Made by a program: the position numbers and the translations under genes | Shown: in pieces, positions 1 through 35,094 of the stretch | Numbering within the stretch: the stretch's first letter is position 1 | How the letters are laid out: every line of letters begins with the position of its first letter | Assembly: GCF_002234675.1 (NCBI RefSeq) | Contig: NC_019867.2 | Span: forward strand, 6,189,561-6,253,560 | From: Oryzias latipes | Taxonomy: Eukaryota; Chordata; Actinopteri; Beloniformes; Adrianichthyidae | Reading direction: 5' to 3' | DNA length: 64,000 bases | Notes under the pieces: model-generated | Told to the model about the DNA's origin: nothing | The model's input: the letters and a program-made list of their open reading frames with translations, nothing else | Databases searched by the model: none

Positions 1-1185
1 TAACAGGGAGATTTGTGATGAGTTCTCAAAAGTGTGATGATGGTGTACTGAGCGTGTAAATGGATGTGAGACATTTCTCTCGTATTGTGACCGAACAGAA
101 AAGTCAGCAGGACAATAGAGTTGAGGCAGAAAGCTGCACTTTGCTGCTCAACTCAAATTACAGTTTGAAGTGGATCCCTGAGCCTCCCCTCCTCATTTCT
201 GGTGTCAGCATGGACGATTAAAGGGGCCCAGCTGGGCTCCAGATCTTAGAAAACATGAAGGAACGTGGATGCTCTGCGTGACCAGCACTGCAAAAAGTCC
301 AACCTGGATAGATGTCAACTGTGTCTTTGCACATATGTCAGGTTTCACAGCTGCTTTCAGGGGAAATCTGAAAAAGTACAAGGCGACTTTTATAGAGAAA
401 AGGAAGCAAGAAGAGACAATTAAAGAAAAGAAATAAGGAAGTGATATTTCTATGGGGAAGTCTGCCGTCCGTCTCTGTTTTAGCCATAAATATTTGGACG
501 TTTTTGTGTAACATTATTCATTTTTTCTTCCAATATTTGGAGGATTGTGAATTCTAAAGCAAATTTGAGTGTGAAAATTCTGTATCTACAGCTTTCATAA
601 CACCTTCAAAATACTTTTTGGGATTACTTCCTAAAAAAAGTTGTAAATTACTTTTAGGTTGTTTTTTTTTATGTCAGTCAGAGAACCAGTTTCTCCAGAA
701 CAAAGATGAGCATTGTTAGTTGTTGGCATCAGGAAACAAGAGTCTCTAACAGAAACTGGCTTTTATGTGAGGATATGAAAGGATGTGGAGAAGGATATTG
801 CCATGAGAAAGGAAGAAATCCAATCTCAGAGGTCAACAGAGTAAGAATGAGTAGTTCTGAGTCATCCGAGCTTCCAGGACTGCAGACATGAAGGCATTGT
901 GGGATTAATAGCTTGCTTTTATTCCAACTAAAGGTGTTTTTTCAAAAATCACAGAGAAATTCCCAGCAATACAAACATTACATGTTATCAGCTGTTCCCA
1001 CAGTCTAATTAGGCAAACTTAAAGGCCTAAGCCGCTGATAATGTGAGTCAGAAACCCAGCTGAGCGCTTAGAATGAAGGTTCTGGATCTGCTTTTTCTAA
1101 GCTCAAATCGGAGTGATGGAGAAGCTCAGAGCCTGACAGGAGGAGGGTTACCTCAGGATCACCCTCTCATCCTGATTCTTCTAGT
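1..1185. other. Gene-free flank, nothing recognised
   Basis: AT-rich sequence with only short open frames. I see no conserved protein, RNA gene or clear repeat. It could be intron or intergenic DNA of a neighbour lying to the left. Confidence 0.4.
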
Positions 1186-1772
1186 ACAGGGGTCTGCAAC
1201 CTGAGGCTCCGGAGCCACTCTTATCCTCTCCATTTTGGCCCTTTGGCTTTAAAGAAAAATGCTATCAATCTGAATTAATATTAGTTCCATTTTGTCATTT
1301 ATTTTTGATTTTTTTTAACCAATCCTTACATTACTCCACTAAATCAGGAGGCATTGAGAACGTTACCATTCCTCCAAAATCAACGCACATCAAATAACTT
1401 TGCAAGATGATGGTAAAAAGTTTGATCTATTGTCAGAGTGGTTTATCATTACAACACATTTAAGCTCATATTCTAATGTCTAGTTGTTATTCAGCTGCAA
1501 AGTTCTAAAATCATGATTTCAAGTTAATCTACTGCAGCAGGGTGCATTTTATTTTGAAAGGAACTTTTATTTGATGCTGTCAAAAGTAATGGGCCTATAA
1601 TAAAAAAAAAATTGTAATTCGATTATTGTAAATAGTTATAAGCTATATTTTAAATATGAATGGTTTAATGGCCACACAAAGATTTAAAAAAGAGTTTTTT
1701 CTAAAAAAAAAAAGTGCGGTCAGACTTTGTGACTCTAAACAAATTCCGATAGTGTTAAAGGTTGTAGAATAT
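1186..1772. mobile_element. Decayed hAT-like non-autonomous element
   Basis: The left end reads CAGGGGTCTGCAACCTGAGG and then GCTCCGGAGCC, which resembles the start of a dispersed vertebrate hAT-type repeat (recognised from memory). Near 1729-1772 there is a diverged inverted counterpart (GTGACTCTAAAC, then AAAGGTTGTAGA). The interior is AT-rich with no open frame. The family assignment is by resemblance and the right boundary is approximate. Confidence 0.4.
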
Positions 1773-2035
1773 AAGTAATGATGCTAAAATAAATAATTCT
1801 ATGACAGCTCAGTAAAAAAAAGGTTATATTTATAATACACATCACATACATAGTAATGTTAGACATTGTTGTTCAGGTATCTTTGAACAAACATCTATTT
1901 TTTTGTTTTGTTATTTTGCGTTTACATTTTTTGTCTAATAAAGATTCTGTCCAAAAGATAATTATGAAATCGGCAGATCTACAGTTTTCATTTTCGTGCT
2001 AAATGAATACAAACTGCTATAAGTGTGGAATAAAC
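1773..2035. other. AT-rich spacer
   Basis: Low-complexity AT-rich DNA with no recognisable gene or element. It ends where the CpG-rich segment begins. Confidence 0.4.
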
Positions 2036-2300
2036 GCGCAGTAATCAGGCGCGATGGTCTGTCGGAAGAGGAAACAGCAGCGACCAGAGGAGAGAAAACG
2101 GTTCTTACCGGGTCTGGTGTCGGTATGAGATGTGGTTCCGTCCAAAGAAGTCTCAGGTTTGGATGGGGATGGTTCTGGCAGCTTTTATCGGACCGCTCCG
2201 GTCCCGCAGGATCCTGTAGGGGAGGGCCGACGTGACCTCAGCCGTAAGCGCGTTTTACAGGGCAGGAGGATGACGGTTGCGCGAGCGCGCGCGCACGCGG
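2036..2300 (-). promoter_or_regulatory. CpG-rich island; possible first exon of a leftward gene
   Basis: Base composition switches abruptly from AT-rich to CpG-rich, including a GCGCGAGCGCGCGCGCACGC stretch near 2279. Read on the minus strand, CCAGACCCG is followed at about 2109 by GTAAGAAC, a strong splice donor, so an untranslated first exon could run from about 2300 to 2110. No coding exon was found to its left in the window, so the gene would extend past position 1. It might instead be an unmethylated CpG island with no exon. Confidence 0.35.
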
Positions 2301-2380
2301 GGGAGGGACCCTAGCAGCAGCAGACCAATTTTAGGAAGAAATACATGTCCAATACAGTTAGTCCTTAAACTATTGTGTCC

Positions 2381-2457
2381 GTCAGTCAGTCAGTCAGTCA
2401 GTCAGTCAGTCAGTCAGTCAGTCAGTCAGTCAGTCAGTCAGTCAGTCAGTCAGTCAG
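2381..2457. repeat. (GTCA)n tetranucleotide microsatellite, about 19 units
   Basis: Nearly perfect GTCA tandem array directly downstream of the CpG-rich island. The open frame across it, rich in Ser-Val-Ser-Gln, is an artefact of the repeat. Confidence 0.95.
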
Positions 2458-2459
2458 TT

Positions 2460-5400
2460 AGTCAATTTCTTTATTTAAAAAAAAAAAAACACCGTTTAAC
2501 TTTTCACACAAAAGCAGATTAAATGTCACCATGCTTTGATTACCCCCAAAAATTCTTCAATGATCCCCCGTTCAAGACAATAAAATAATCTGTGTGTACA
2601 TTGAATAATAATTCAACAATATTGTAAAATTATTGGCAACAAGCAAAAGAGAATCAGACATAGTCACAGGGTTATTGTTTATTTTGGATCTAAATAAAGA
2701 CAACATAAGCGTCAAAAACTATTTTATTGAATAATATTGAATTATTCTGTGATCTTTCCCCTCTAAAGAATTTCATATGTGATAGATAATTTGTTCATTT
2801 TAATCCTTAAAGATGAAAAGTGTCACATTTATTCATTGTGTGGTTTTGTTCTGACAGGTGTTAATTGAGATAGTGTTTACGGGGCATCTTTGATGATGGG
2901 GAGAGACTCTGTGTCTGGCACCAGAACTAATTCATCCCAACCACAACCCCCCCCCCCCCCCCCCTCCACCACCACCACCCCCCCTTTGTTCAACCCATCC
3001 CTTTCCTCAGGAAATCCGCCTCAACAATAGAACTAAGGTGGGTTTTTTACACGAATATTCATGCCAACCGCTTTGTACAGCAGTGAAACCCATATGGTAT
3101 TACTCAGAGTGCATCATTTTAGCATGTAATGGGCGTCACTCTAATTTGTGTCTGTTTTATTTCACTTTTCTTCACAAAAAAAGGATACCATGCAAAAGTT
3201 CAGATTATTTCTAGTTGACGAACCAAGAAATCTCCAGTTTTTTTAAGTTTAATTTTTTATTTTTATATTAATTATTGACATGCTGATTGACAGACCTTCA
3301 TAGACTAACTACATGGACAGGTAAATCTGATTCGCCCATTAATAAAATTTACCCCCAGAGACAGCCAAAGCCCTAACTGCTTACCTCAACAGCTTTACAA
3401 CAACTAACATAAGAGCAGAAATGATAGTATTTGAAATACTAATCAAGCAAGCCCTGCACAATGGAATTACTTTTGTAAACTTAATTTCAAACTTTTTTGC
3501 ATAAGTTCAAGTTCACTAAAGAAGTCATAATGTAAGAGACCTGGCTGAATGGCTGCTCTATGTATCAGTTGAACATGTGCTCCAAATCTAAAGAAAAAAA
3601 CCCCATCAAGACTCTTATTATGAAAAGCCAACATCTATGATGGTAAGAAGTTCTATTATTTTCTATAGAGTTCACCCCCCCCCCTTTTTTATACATGAAA
3701 GCTATCATTTAGAACTAGTTCAAACAGAAATTATTAACAACAAAATAAGTGTGTTGGGTTCATACTGTTTGGGTCTACAATGCTGAATCACCCCCCCCCC
3801 CCCCCCTGGGAAAAAGTAAAAAATAATACAAAGCATTTTCTTTAAACAAGCATATAAATCTACCAATATTAACAAGAATTCTTATTTTAAGAAAAAAACA
3901 TTAGACACTAAAGTTTTCTACAATTAAGATTATTTTTGCTGTTTTAAAATTGACGTGATTTGATCATCCTTTTTGCAAAATAGAAAATAAGACATTTTTT
4001 CTTGAAACTAGAATCTTATTTCATATTTCTAAGATTCAGTTTTTGCAGTGTAAGATGAAATGCAGGAATTTGCTGATGTTGTTTTTGGTTCTGTTTGTCA
4101 ATTTTTCCATTTGTACTTTTAAAAACACAAATGAATGGGGTTGAAAACAAACTGTAGCTGTTGTAAAATGTCTTCCTTAAATATTAAAGGAATTAATTTA
4201 TATTGTAGAGACAATTAAGAATTAGAATATTTTGGAAACACAATGTGGGTTCTGTAGTATGTAATTAGGGGCTAAATCTGTATAATCTGAGGCTTAAATA
4301 AATAAATTATACACAAAATAAATAAAGCAAAAACTGTTTTTTTTTCCCGTGTCACATTTATAGCCCTATTTGGTGGACCGCTGTCTTCTCTGGGGGACGT
4401 ATCTCCTTCTGTTTTCATAAACAGGAAAATCTTCCATCCTCCTCCTGAACTGTCCAATCTGATAACACCGTTCTCACAGATTACACCACAAAAACATCAC
4501 AAACCACCAGAGTCTCAGCGTTTAGAGCAAAGCCCGGTGATGCTTTCGATTCCGGATAAACACTTCCATCTAAGAATAGCCTCCACAGCATCACTGTGTG
4601 ACGCTGGAAAGTTTGAAGTGCCTCTTCTTCCAAAAAATCCAGCATCTTTCAACCTAAGACGCAAAAGAATCGATGGGATGACGTCACTGAAAAAGAACCT
4701 TTGACTTCAGTTGAAACCAAAGCTCTTTATAAGCAACATCCTTACTGGTGAGTGTTTAATACATGAACATCCTACAAACAAATTTGATGGACATCTCAAA
4801 AAATTGGAAGATAATCAGTAACGATGCTTCTGTTCAAATGTGTTTTTACAAAAACAGGTTTTGCAAACGCTTTGAAATCTAAGATACTCTAAACAATATC
4901 TCTGTCTTTTGTTTTGATGAGTAACTGAAGGGAGATGATTACAGATGTATATTTTAAGTGGTACTGAAACGGAGTTAGAGGCTGACTCAAGCGTTACTCT
5001 TATTAAAAGTCTTTAATGTGTCCAAACTGTTTCTCTAAATATTTATGACTGAAATGGCAGAAAATGATAGATCCGAGCGCACAGGAGTGATGGAATGTTC
5101 AACCACTCTGTTTTGGTGATGATCTGCTTTTATTCCAGAGGTGAACAGATGAATGAAGACATTATTTTTTACTATTTCCTTGCAGATCAACCAAAATCCA
5201 CAGAAAAAGCTTCAATATTAAGATGTCTTTTTGGAAATTCAGGGATTTATTGTAAAACTTGAATTTTATTATGACAGACAGAGATTTACTGTACATCTTG
5301 AGAAAACCGCTGTCAGCTCCGGACTTTCCGGACCACACTTGTGGAAGTGTGCAAACAGGAAATAAATGCCTGTTCTCCTATCATCATTAATCTAAATTAA

Positions 5401-5585
5401 ATTACCAGAAAAACAATCTATGATTTGCTCCTACCCTTGGTTGCGGACCCTAAGAAGCCTATGAAGCCCATCTGCTGGACTATTTAAACATGTAGTTGTC
5501 GAGTTAGATAAGCTAATTCTTCCAAGGGTTCTGGTACATCGCCTGTCCGTCCAGGGGGAGGATCCTACGTTTTTGTGGACACCCC
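2460..5585. other. Gene-poor AT-rich stretch with homopolymer C tracts
   Basis: Holds poly(C) runs at 2947-2964 and 3791-3806, a shorter one near 3676, and a CCA repeat after the first. At 4679-4686 there is a full CRE palindrome TGACGTCA, followed by a TATAAG box near 4728 and a GTGAGT donor-like site near 4748. The donor lies too close to the TATA box for a sensible first exon, so I do not call a promoter. No coding sequence was recognised. Confidence 0.4.
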
Positions 5586-5589
5586 TGAG

Positions 5590-6047
5590 GTTTCTTCTTT
5601 TGATTTATTTCATTTTCAAGCCAGTTCCTACTTCCCATCATCCCTTTGTTTACACACTCTCCCACTAGCTTACAGCCCCTCACAACCCCAACCTAACATT
5701 ACTGGTGCAACTAAAATGACGAGCAATACTGAAGCTATCCAGCTGTACAGTTTTGAGCCAGATGCCAGCTCAGACATACATGAATCTATTTGTCTGCAAG
5801 TGGATGTATCAGAAGGGAGCAATGAGCTTGTGACTTTGCATTGCAGGTTCTGCATCACAGTTACCGGTACAATGTTTTTCCTATTTTTTCTTCTTCTCCT
5901 GATTCACGATTTTAATGAAGAAATACCCAGAAATGCAATTTTAAGCTTGCGTTTTTCTACACACTGTATGTCCTCCATCAACATAAATTGTTACAAGAAC
6001 GTGTTAAAAACACAAAAAAAACGATTATCATTGGAGTGGGTCTTTAA
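5590..6047 (+). mobile_element. Dispersed TIR element, 'GACCCACT' family, copy 1
   Basis: Shares long blocks with copies at 15.9, 29.1, 41.7 and 57.9 kb: a CCCCTCACAACCCC/ACCTAACATTAC module, a CATCCAGCTGTACA module, an ATCTATTTGTCTG module and a terminal GGAGTGGGTCTTTAA. The terminal block is the inverted form of the TTAAAGACCCACT block that starts other copies, so the family has short terminal inverted repeats. A 172-residue open frame crosses the copy but matches no protein and is broken in the other copies. Non-autonomous DNA element is the best reading. Confidence 0.6.
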
Positions 6048-6835
6048 CTTTACAGAACAAAAACTGTTCCTTGACTTAAACACCTTTTTTTAAACGAAAC
6101 CTTTGCAAATGTGTGCCTAAAATGACTGATTATCAACCAGAAATGTGGTCCCTAAAGATATATCTAGGACCTCCTGCTCAAATTATTTTTGACAACAAAC
6201 TTGGCTGTTTGTGACCTAAAACAACCTCAGTGCCTGTATTTGTCAAACGGTTTAATTTAACATATCCGAACAAATCACCTAAACATCACTTCCTCAGGTG
6301 AGGGTTCCAGCAGGGAAAACAAACAAAAGGTCCAGTGAAGATCACTTTTGTTTGAGTTAATATATAAATATATCAGCAGAAAATTTTGGAATATATGTTT
6401 TGTGAAGGCAAAATAATACAGCTGCTTCAAAATCATCAAAGAACACTTAAAGAAAAAGGTTTTATTTTTTACCAAATATAGATAAGTAATAAAAAAAAAG
6501 AAAAAGAAAAAATCACATGTTTTTAAGCCTTTTTATAGAAATAATCGATACATAAGCTGCTTTGAAAACTGCTACTAAGACTATTTAGTTTGTGCAAGTT
6601 AAGTTTATGTATTTCAGGTGTAATTTTAAAAAATCAGGAAGCACTTGTCCTCAAAAAGGGTTTTATTTAATCTAAAAAGAGGGAAAAGATGATAAAAAAC
6701 GATGCTAAGTACAGATATCTCTGTGGTTAAAACAGAAATAAAAGAAACAAATCAATGTAAAACTTTTAGAGAGTAGAAATAAAAGAATTTAAAAAAAATA
6801 GAAGATAAAACAAAAGAAAGTAAAAGAAAGCGTCT
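6048..6835. other. AT-rich upstream region of IKBKB
   Basis: Simple A-rich runs and no conserved element. It precedes the GC-rich IKBKB promoter candidate. Confidence 0.4.
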
Positions 6836-6839
6836 TGTT

Positions 6840-7016
6840 TTGGCTCCGCCCACATGTGGGCGGGGTCAGTCCCCCAGGTTTACAGGAAACTTGAAAAGCA
6901 GGAAGTCCTCAACTTCTTCAGATTTGTTCAAACTTTCCCCGAAAATACGAGATTAACCTTCAAAACACAACATTTGTTGCAGTTTCTGAACCGTTTTTAC
7001 AGTGTTCACCACCAAG
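6840..7016 (+). promoter_or_regulatory. ikbkb: Probable IKBKB promoter and untranslated first exon
   Basis: A GC-rich patch in AT-rich surroundings starts with a perfect 18-bp palindrome, CCGCCCACATGTGGGCGG (6846-6863), which combines two GC boxes around the E-box-like core CACATGTG. About 150 bp later, CACCACCAAG is followed at 7017 by GTAGGAC, a good donor. The IKBKB start codon at 8360 lies just after an acceptor-like TGTTCAG at about 8343-8349, so an untranslated exon ending at 7016 spliced to 8350 is the simplest model. The transcription start was not located and no TATA box is obvious. Confidence 0.45.
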
Positions 7017-8359
7017 GTAGGACAAAAAAATCGAACTTTGATAGAAACTACACGTGTGCTACGCTACAATTAAGTAAATAATTAGCAAATATGTTTGTTT
7101 GTGAACACACAGAAGGTCCGAGCAGAAGTTTTAAGTACGTTTCAGCAGCATTGAGACTGAAAAATACAAGTTTGAGGGTTGAAACGTTTCTGTGACGGTG
7201 ACCAGGCCTCAATGAAACAAACTGACGAGCCGGTACTTTATTTTATTCTGACAAACACCGAACCTTTCGGTCTAACAGGTTAAATATTTAGATTAAAACT
7301 TAGATATATTTTATTGTCCTTCTTAAAAAACTGTTATGAGTTCAACTCCATCATCTTAATATAAAAGTAACAAAGATAAACACTTAACTATTTTCTTTTA
7401 CACTTAAATAAACATCTAATTTTAGTCCAATTTAAGTTTGCTGCTAATGATATTTTATATTTTCATAATAGAGCCAGAGACTTAGTTATTGATTTAATTA
7501 AAAGATAATCATAATTAGGGTTTTAAAAAAGGTCAAAGGTTTGACTAAATGCATGATTGATCTGCTGTTTGGTTTGTGTATTTTGTACAGTTTTGATTAT
7601 GTATTAATTATTATGTTAGTAGTTTAAAGAAAAATTCACTAGAATACCTTGAAACCAACAAACGTGTTAAGAAATCAGACAATGAAAATCAGACATTACT
7701 TTGAGTTACTGTTAAACGGAATATATGTTTTTTTTTTTAATAATTAAAATAATAAAATCCCAGAAAAAAATAAAAATTATTTGACCATAGGGACGACTCC
7801 CCTAACTACAATGCAAATTGTATTTATTCTAATTGCCCAGTAATCCCTGTAAGGCCTGCTGATATGGTTTGTACCTTAGAAAGAGAAGGGGGACTTTTTT
7901 TTTTACAAGATATTAGAAAAAAATAATCTTGACAAGCATGTCAAAGGTAAAGACTGTTGGAGCATCTCCAAACATCATATTTGCTGTTTGAAAGATTGTA
8001 AAATAATCCAAACAAAATGGTAAAAACTCCCGAAAAATGGCTACAGCCAACCCTTGTCCTCTTCTGCTGTGGCCTTCTATGAGCCCTGATCCTGTTCAAC
8101 ATCCGGGGAAGGAGCTGAAAAAGAAGAAGGTGCCCCTCACCTGAGACAATTGGAGCAGTGTGTTCATGTGTCAAACACCTGCTGACATGTGCAGGAGCCC
8201 CCCTGAGAATTACAGGGATCATTCAATGACCTCTGACCTTTTATGATTCGTTCAGATAGAAATTAAACTTTTTATCGGTATTTTAGAATGACTGGGTTTC
8301 TGTTTGGTTCCATAAACGCTGCAGTGCATGCTGTATATTTGTGTTCAGGTGAGGGGGCC

Positions 8360-32427
<24,068 letters not shown>

Positions 32428-32532
32428 ACAGGAGTAGTGTGGGACTCTACTACCCCTCTGTGGACGAGATGCAGGACTGCAGGAGGGGGGCTGCAGTTCT
32501 GTTCAAGGAGTGCAGCTGCTTCATTTACAGCC

Positions 32533-33448
32533 TTAAAGGGCCTATATCATGCTTTTTTTTAACCTTTTAAAGTAAACTATATTCATACATATGATAAAAT
32601 ATTGGGGCGCATTGGTTAGCGCTCTTGTCTAATAGCAAGCGCTCAAGTCCTGGCTGGGGTACCTGAAACAGTCCTGTGTGGAGTTTGCATGTTCTCCCCG
32701 TGCATGCGTAGGTTTTCTTCGGCGACTCTGGCTTCCTCCACCGTCCAAAAAAATGCTTCATAGGTTAATTGATGACTCTAAATTGTCCACGGTGCGACTG
32801 CAAGTGTGAATGGGTGTGTGCTTGTGGCCCTGCAACAGACTGGCGACCTGTCCAGGATGTCCCCTGCCTTTGCCCACAATTCGCCAGGTTAGGCTCCAGC
32901 AGCCCCCGAGACCCCCAAAAGGGACAAAACGGTTAAAATGGATGATAATATTTTATCTTTGGCACACTAAAGAATTTTTTCCTTTTTTTTAATGAAAGTG
33001 ATTTTCGCTGTTCATTTTCCCACAAGGAAGTAAGACGACCCGCTCCTTGTGCCCGCCCATTACATGATGTCAACCTAGAGCCAGCCTCGGCAACATGTCT
33101 TCGCCTCGTCCATGAAGACAACATCCAAATTTTTCCAAAGATAGATTTGCATATTGTGCGTATAAAAGGAAAGCGTTGTTGCCGATCACCGTCAGCTCCA
33201 CGGAGAAAGTGGTTGTGTGTGTTGGTTCTAGCGGCCCAGATCTTTCCTGGAAGGGGCTGTACAAAGTGAGAAACTACCCGTTTTTGTGGATTGGGAGGGG
33301 CTGGTGCTCAGAGAGTAGGTTTTTAGAGGAATACTTAAAGATACGTGAACGGATCAAACTACCGCTTTAGGGTTACTTTTGTGAAGAATTGACATTGTAA
33401 TACACTTTAAAGCTCAAAGTTAATTTTGCATGATAAAGGCCCTTTTAA
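32533..33448. mobile_element. GGGCCT-family TIR element in the IKBKB 3' region, interrupted by a SINE
   Basis: Left end TTAAAGGGCCTATATCATGC and right end GCATGATAAAGGCCCTTTTA are inverted repeats flanked by TTA(A). The interior is shared with 46680-47188. A SINE splits it at 32604-32941. It starts about 100 bp after the IKBKB stop and is probably inside the 3' UTR. Confidence 0.7.
32604..32941 (+). mobile_element. tRNA-derived SINE, copy 2, nested in a TIR element
   Basis: The head has an A-box-like TGGTTAGCGCTC and a B-box-like GCTCAAGTCC. The body reads GTGTGGAGTTTGCATGTTCT, GGTTTTCTTCGGCGACTCTG, AATTGATGACTCTAAATTGT and CTGGCGACCTGTCCAGGATG, with the tail GGTTAAAATGGATG. Flanks ATGATAAAATATT (32591-32603) and ATGATAATATTTT (32942-32954) look like a diverged target-site duplication. 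Confidence 0.8.
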
Positions 33449-34142
33449 ACTATTAGTGGCTCTGGTTTTGGGGATAAAACACGCTCATGGGTACATCAAC
33501 CCTCCACAATGGCAATGACAAAACTGACTGACTTAAACAAAAAGACGATTTTTTTAATTTAGTTTTTAGGTTTTGTAAATATTATGTTCATAAATATAAG
33601 AAACTTAATTGCTGTTTTTATTTTATCAAAACAAAGTTAATTCCCAATTTTAAGACAAGTCAACTGTGATGTTTCCATAATTTACTGTACTTTAATTGTA
33701 CATTAGAAATCAAATTTCTAAAAGAGGAAACTTGCATTTGTATTTTAAAAAGACATAATCAGAATTTGTTTTTTATGTTTTTTTATTGCATAAAATCTTT
33801 TTTTAAACACTTTATAAGACTTATTAGATATTCCTGGTAATGAATCTTCCCTTCAGACTGTGAAATGTGCATATACGAAAAAGGACAAAATTGTTAAAAT
33901 GTTCAATGCTTGAACAGAAGGTGCATCTTTACCATCTACATGCAAGGAAAAAAGCTTTTAAAAAGCTGTCCACTGTAGTGACTACAGTATATATTTAGGG
34001 GTAAAAGTCAGAAATCTATGAACTATGGTGTACATTTCAGGCTGATCGTCATTACAAAGGATTTAAAACATTTAAATCATTCACTTTAGTTTTTCTGAAG
34101 CACACAAAGGTTTTGATTCATTTTAAGTGTGTGACACTTCTG
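33449..34142. other. Candidate remainder of the IKBKB 3' UTR
   Basis: AT-rich, no coding sequence. It ends at the first good AATAAA of this strand (34143-34148), which would give a 3' UTR of about 1.7 kb including the two mobile elements. Confidence 0.35.
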
Positions 34143-34148
34143 AATAAA
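34143..34148 (+). promoter_or_regulatory. ikbkb: Candidate IKBKB polyadenylation signal
   Basis: AATAAA followed about 50 bp later by a GT-rich TGTCTGTTG segment. Not proven; an earlier, weaker signal could be used. Confidence 0.35.
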
Positions 34149-34218
34149 CTTAACTGAATGTTATAATTATGTCTGTTGAAAATCTTTTGTGCTTTTCTAT
34201 CTGCTTATACATCCCCAC

Positions 34219-34431
34219 TTAACCCTTGTGCTATCTTAGATGACCCCACCCTTACATTGACGTCTTCTCCCTACCATGACAAAGGTGGATAAAGGTGGAA
34301 AGATTTCATGTAATCCATGGACACCAGTGAAGATCACAAATCATTGAAGAAAAAAGGTTCAGAGCACTGTCTAGTGGGTCTAGATGACCCAACTCCCAAT
34401 GTTAAAGTGCCTAGGATAGCATAAGGGTTAA
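34219..34431 (+). mobile_element. TTAA-flanked piggyBac-like MITE, copy 2
   Basis: TTAA-CCCTTGTGCTATCTTAG on the left, CTAGGATAGCATAAGGG-TTAA on the right, 213 bp with both TTAA. The internal AGATGACCC word occurs in direct orientation near both ends. It sits between the convergent polyadenylation signals of IKBKB and VDAC3. Confidence 0.85.
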
Positions 34432-35094
34432 AAATCTCCAGTAAAGAAAGACACGGCAGCATCAAGGTTTTTTTTAACTGATATTTATTCATTAAAATTA
34501 CTTTGAGGTTCTAATTTCTTTGCCCTATTATAGAAAGGACAGAGGTGAAGTGTGAAGGTCAATGCTGGAAGACGGAAGACAGAACGAGACAGAGGAGATG
34601 ATAGAGGCCTAAACTGAAGTCTGCCTCCGCTTTAGTCAACAAGAGGAGCCAAAATTAGACGTTCAGGCAGCTAATTATTCACAGCTTGAGACTAAGATCA
34701 AGAGGATTGGCTTTATCTGCCAATGACTAACCTTTAAAATCATCCCTCTTGCCTTGAAAACGTGCAAAAGAAACACTGCATAACAAAACTTCTTGAACTC
34801 AGACTGACCACATAAACTAAACGAGACTTTAAAACATTTCAGAGAGCACGCAAGTGAGATCCTGAAGGTTTTTTTAAAGCAGCACATTATTAGAGAGGAA
34901 TTGTACTCTGGTAAAATATATTTAAAAGATTTTATTTTCTATCCCAGACATGAGTCGGAGTGGATTACAGTACTGTAAGGTCTTCCAGGCTGCTTTGGGT
35001 TTCAGGTTAAGGCTGAAGAGAGTGTGTCTGCATATCTGTGTGGGATCCTCCTCCTCTCCCTGCGCCGCTTTCCTCTCATCTGTTCTCCTGAATT
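34432..35094 (-). other. vdac3: VDAC3 3' UTR region
   Basis: The stretch between the VDAC3 stop codon and the minus-strand AATAAA at 34484-34489 is most simply the 3' UTR, about 600 nt. I see no other gene in it. Confidence 0.45.
34484..34489 (-). promoter_or_regulatory. vdac3: Candidate VDAC3 polyadenylation signal
   Basis: Plus-strand TTTATT, i.e. AATAAA on the minus strand, about 610 nt past the stop. Confidence 0.4.

Noticed and set aside
2381-2457. Regular array considered as CRISPR-like
   Set aside because: It is a pure tetranucleotide microsatellite with no spacers, in a vertebrate genome.
4670-4760. CRE, TATA-like box and splice donor as an alternative IKBKB promoter
   Set aside because: The donor would fall before or at the expected start site of that TATA box, so no workable first exon results.
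5575-6093. 172-residue plus-strand open frame
   Set aside because: It lies within a dispersed TIR element, matches no protein and is disrupted in the other copies.
8288-8359. Upstream in-frame ATG extending IKBKB
   Set aside because: The ATG at 8360 gives the same N-terminal length as human IKK-beta, and an acceptor-like site lies between the two ATGs.
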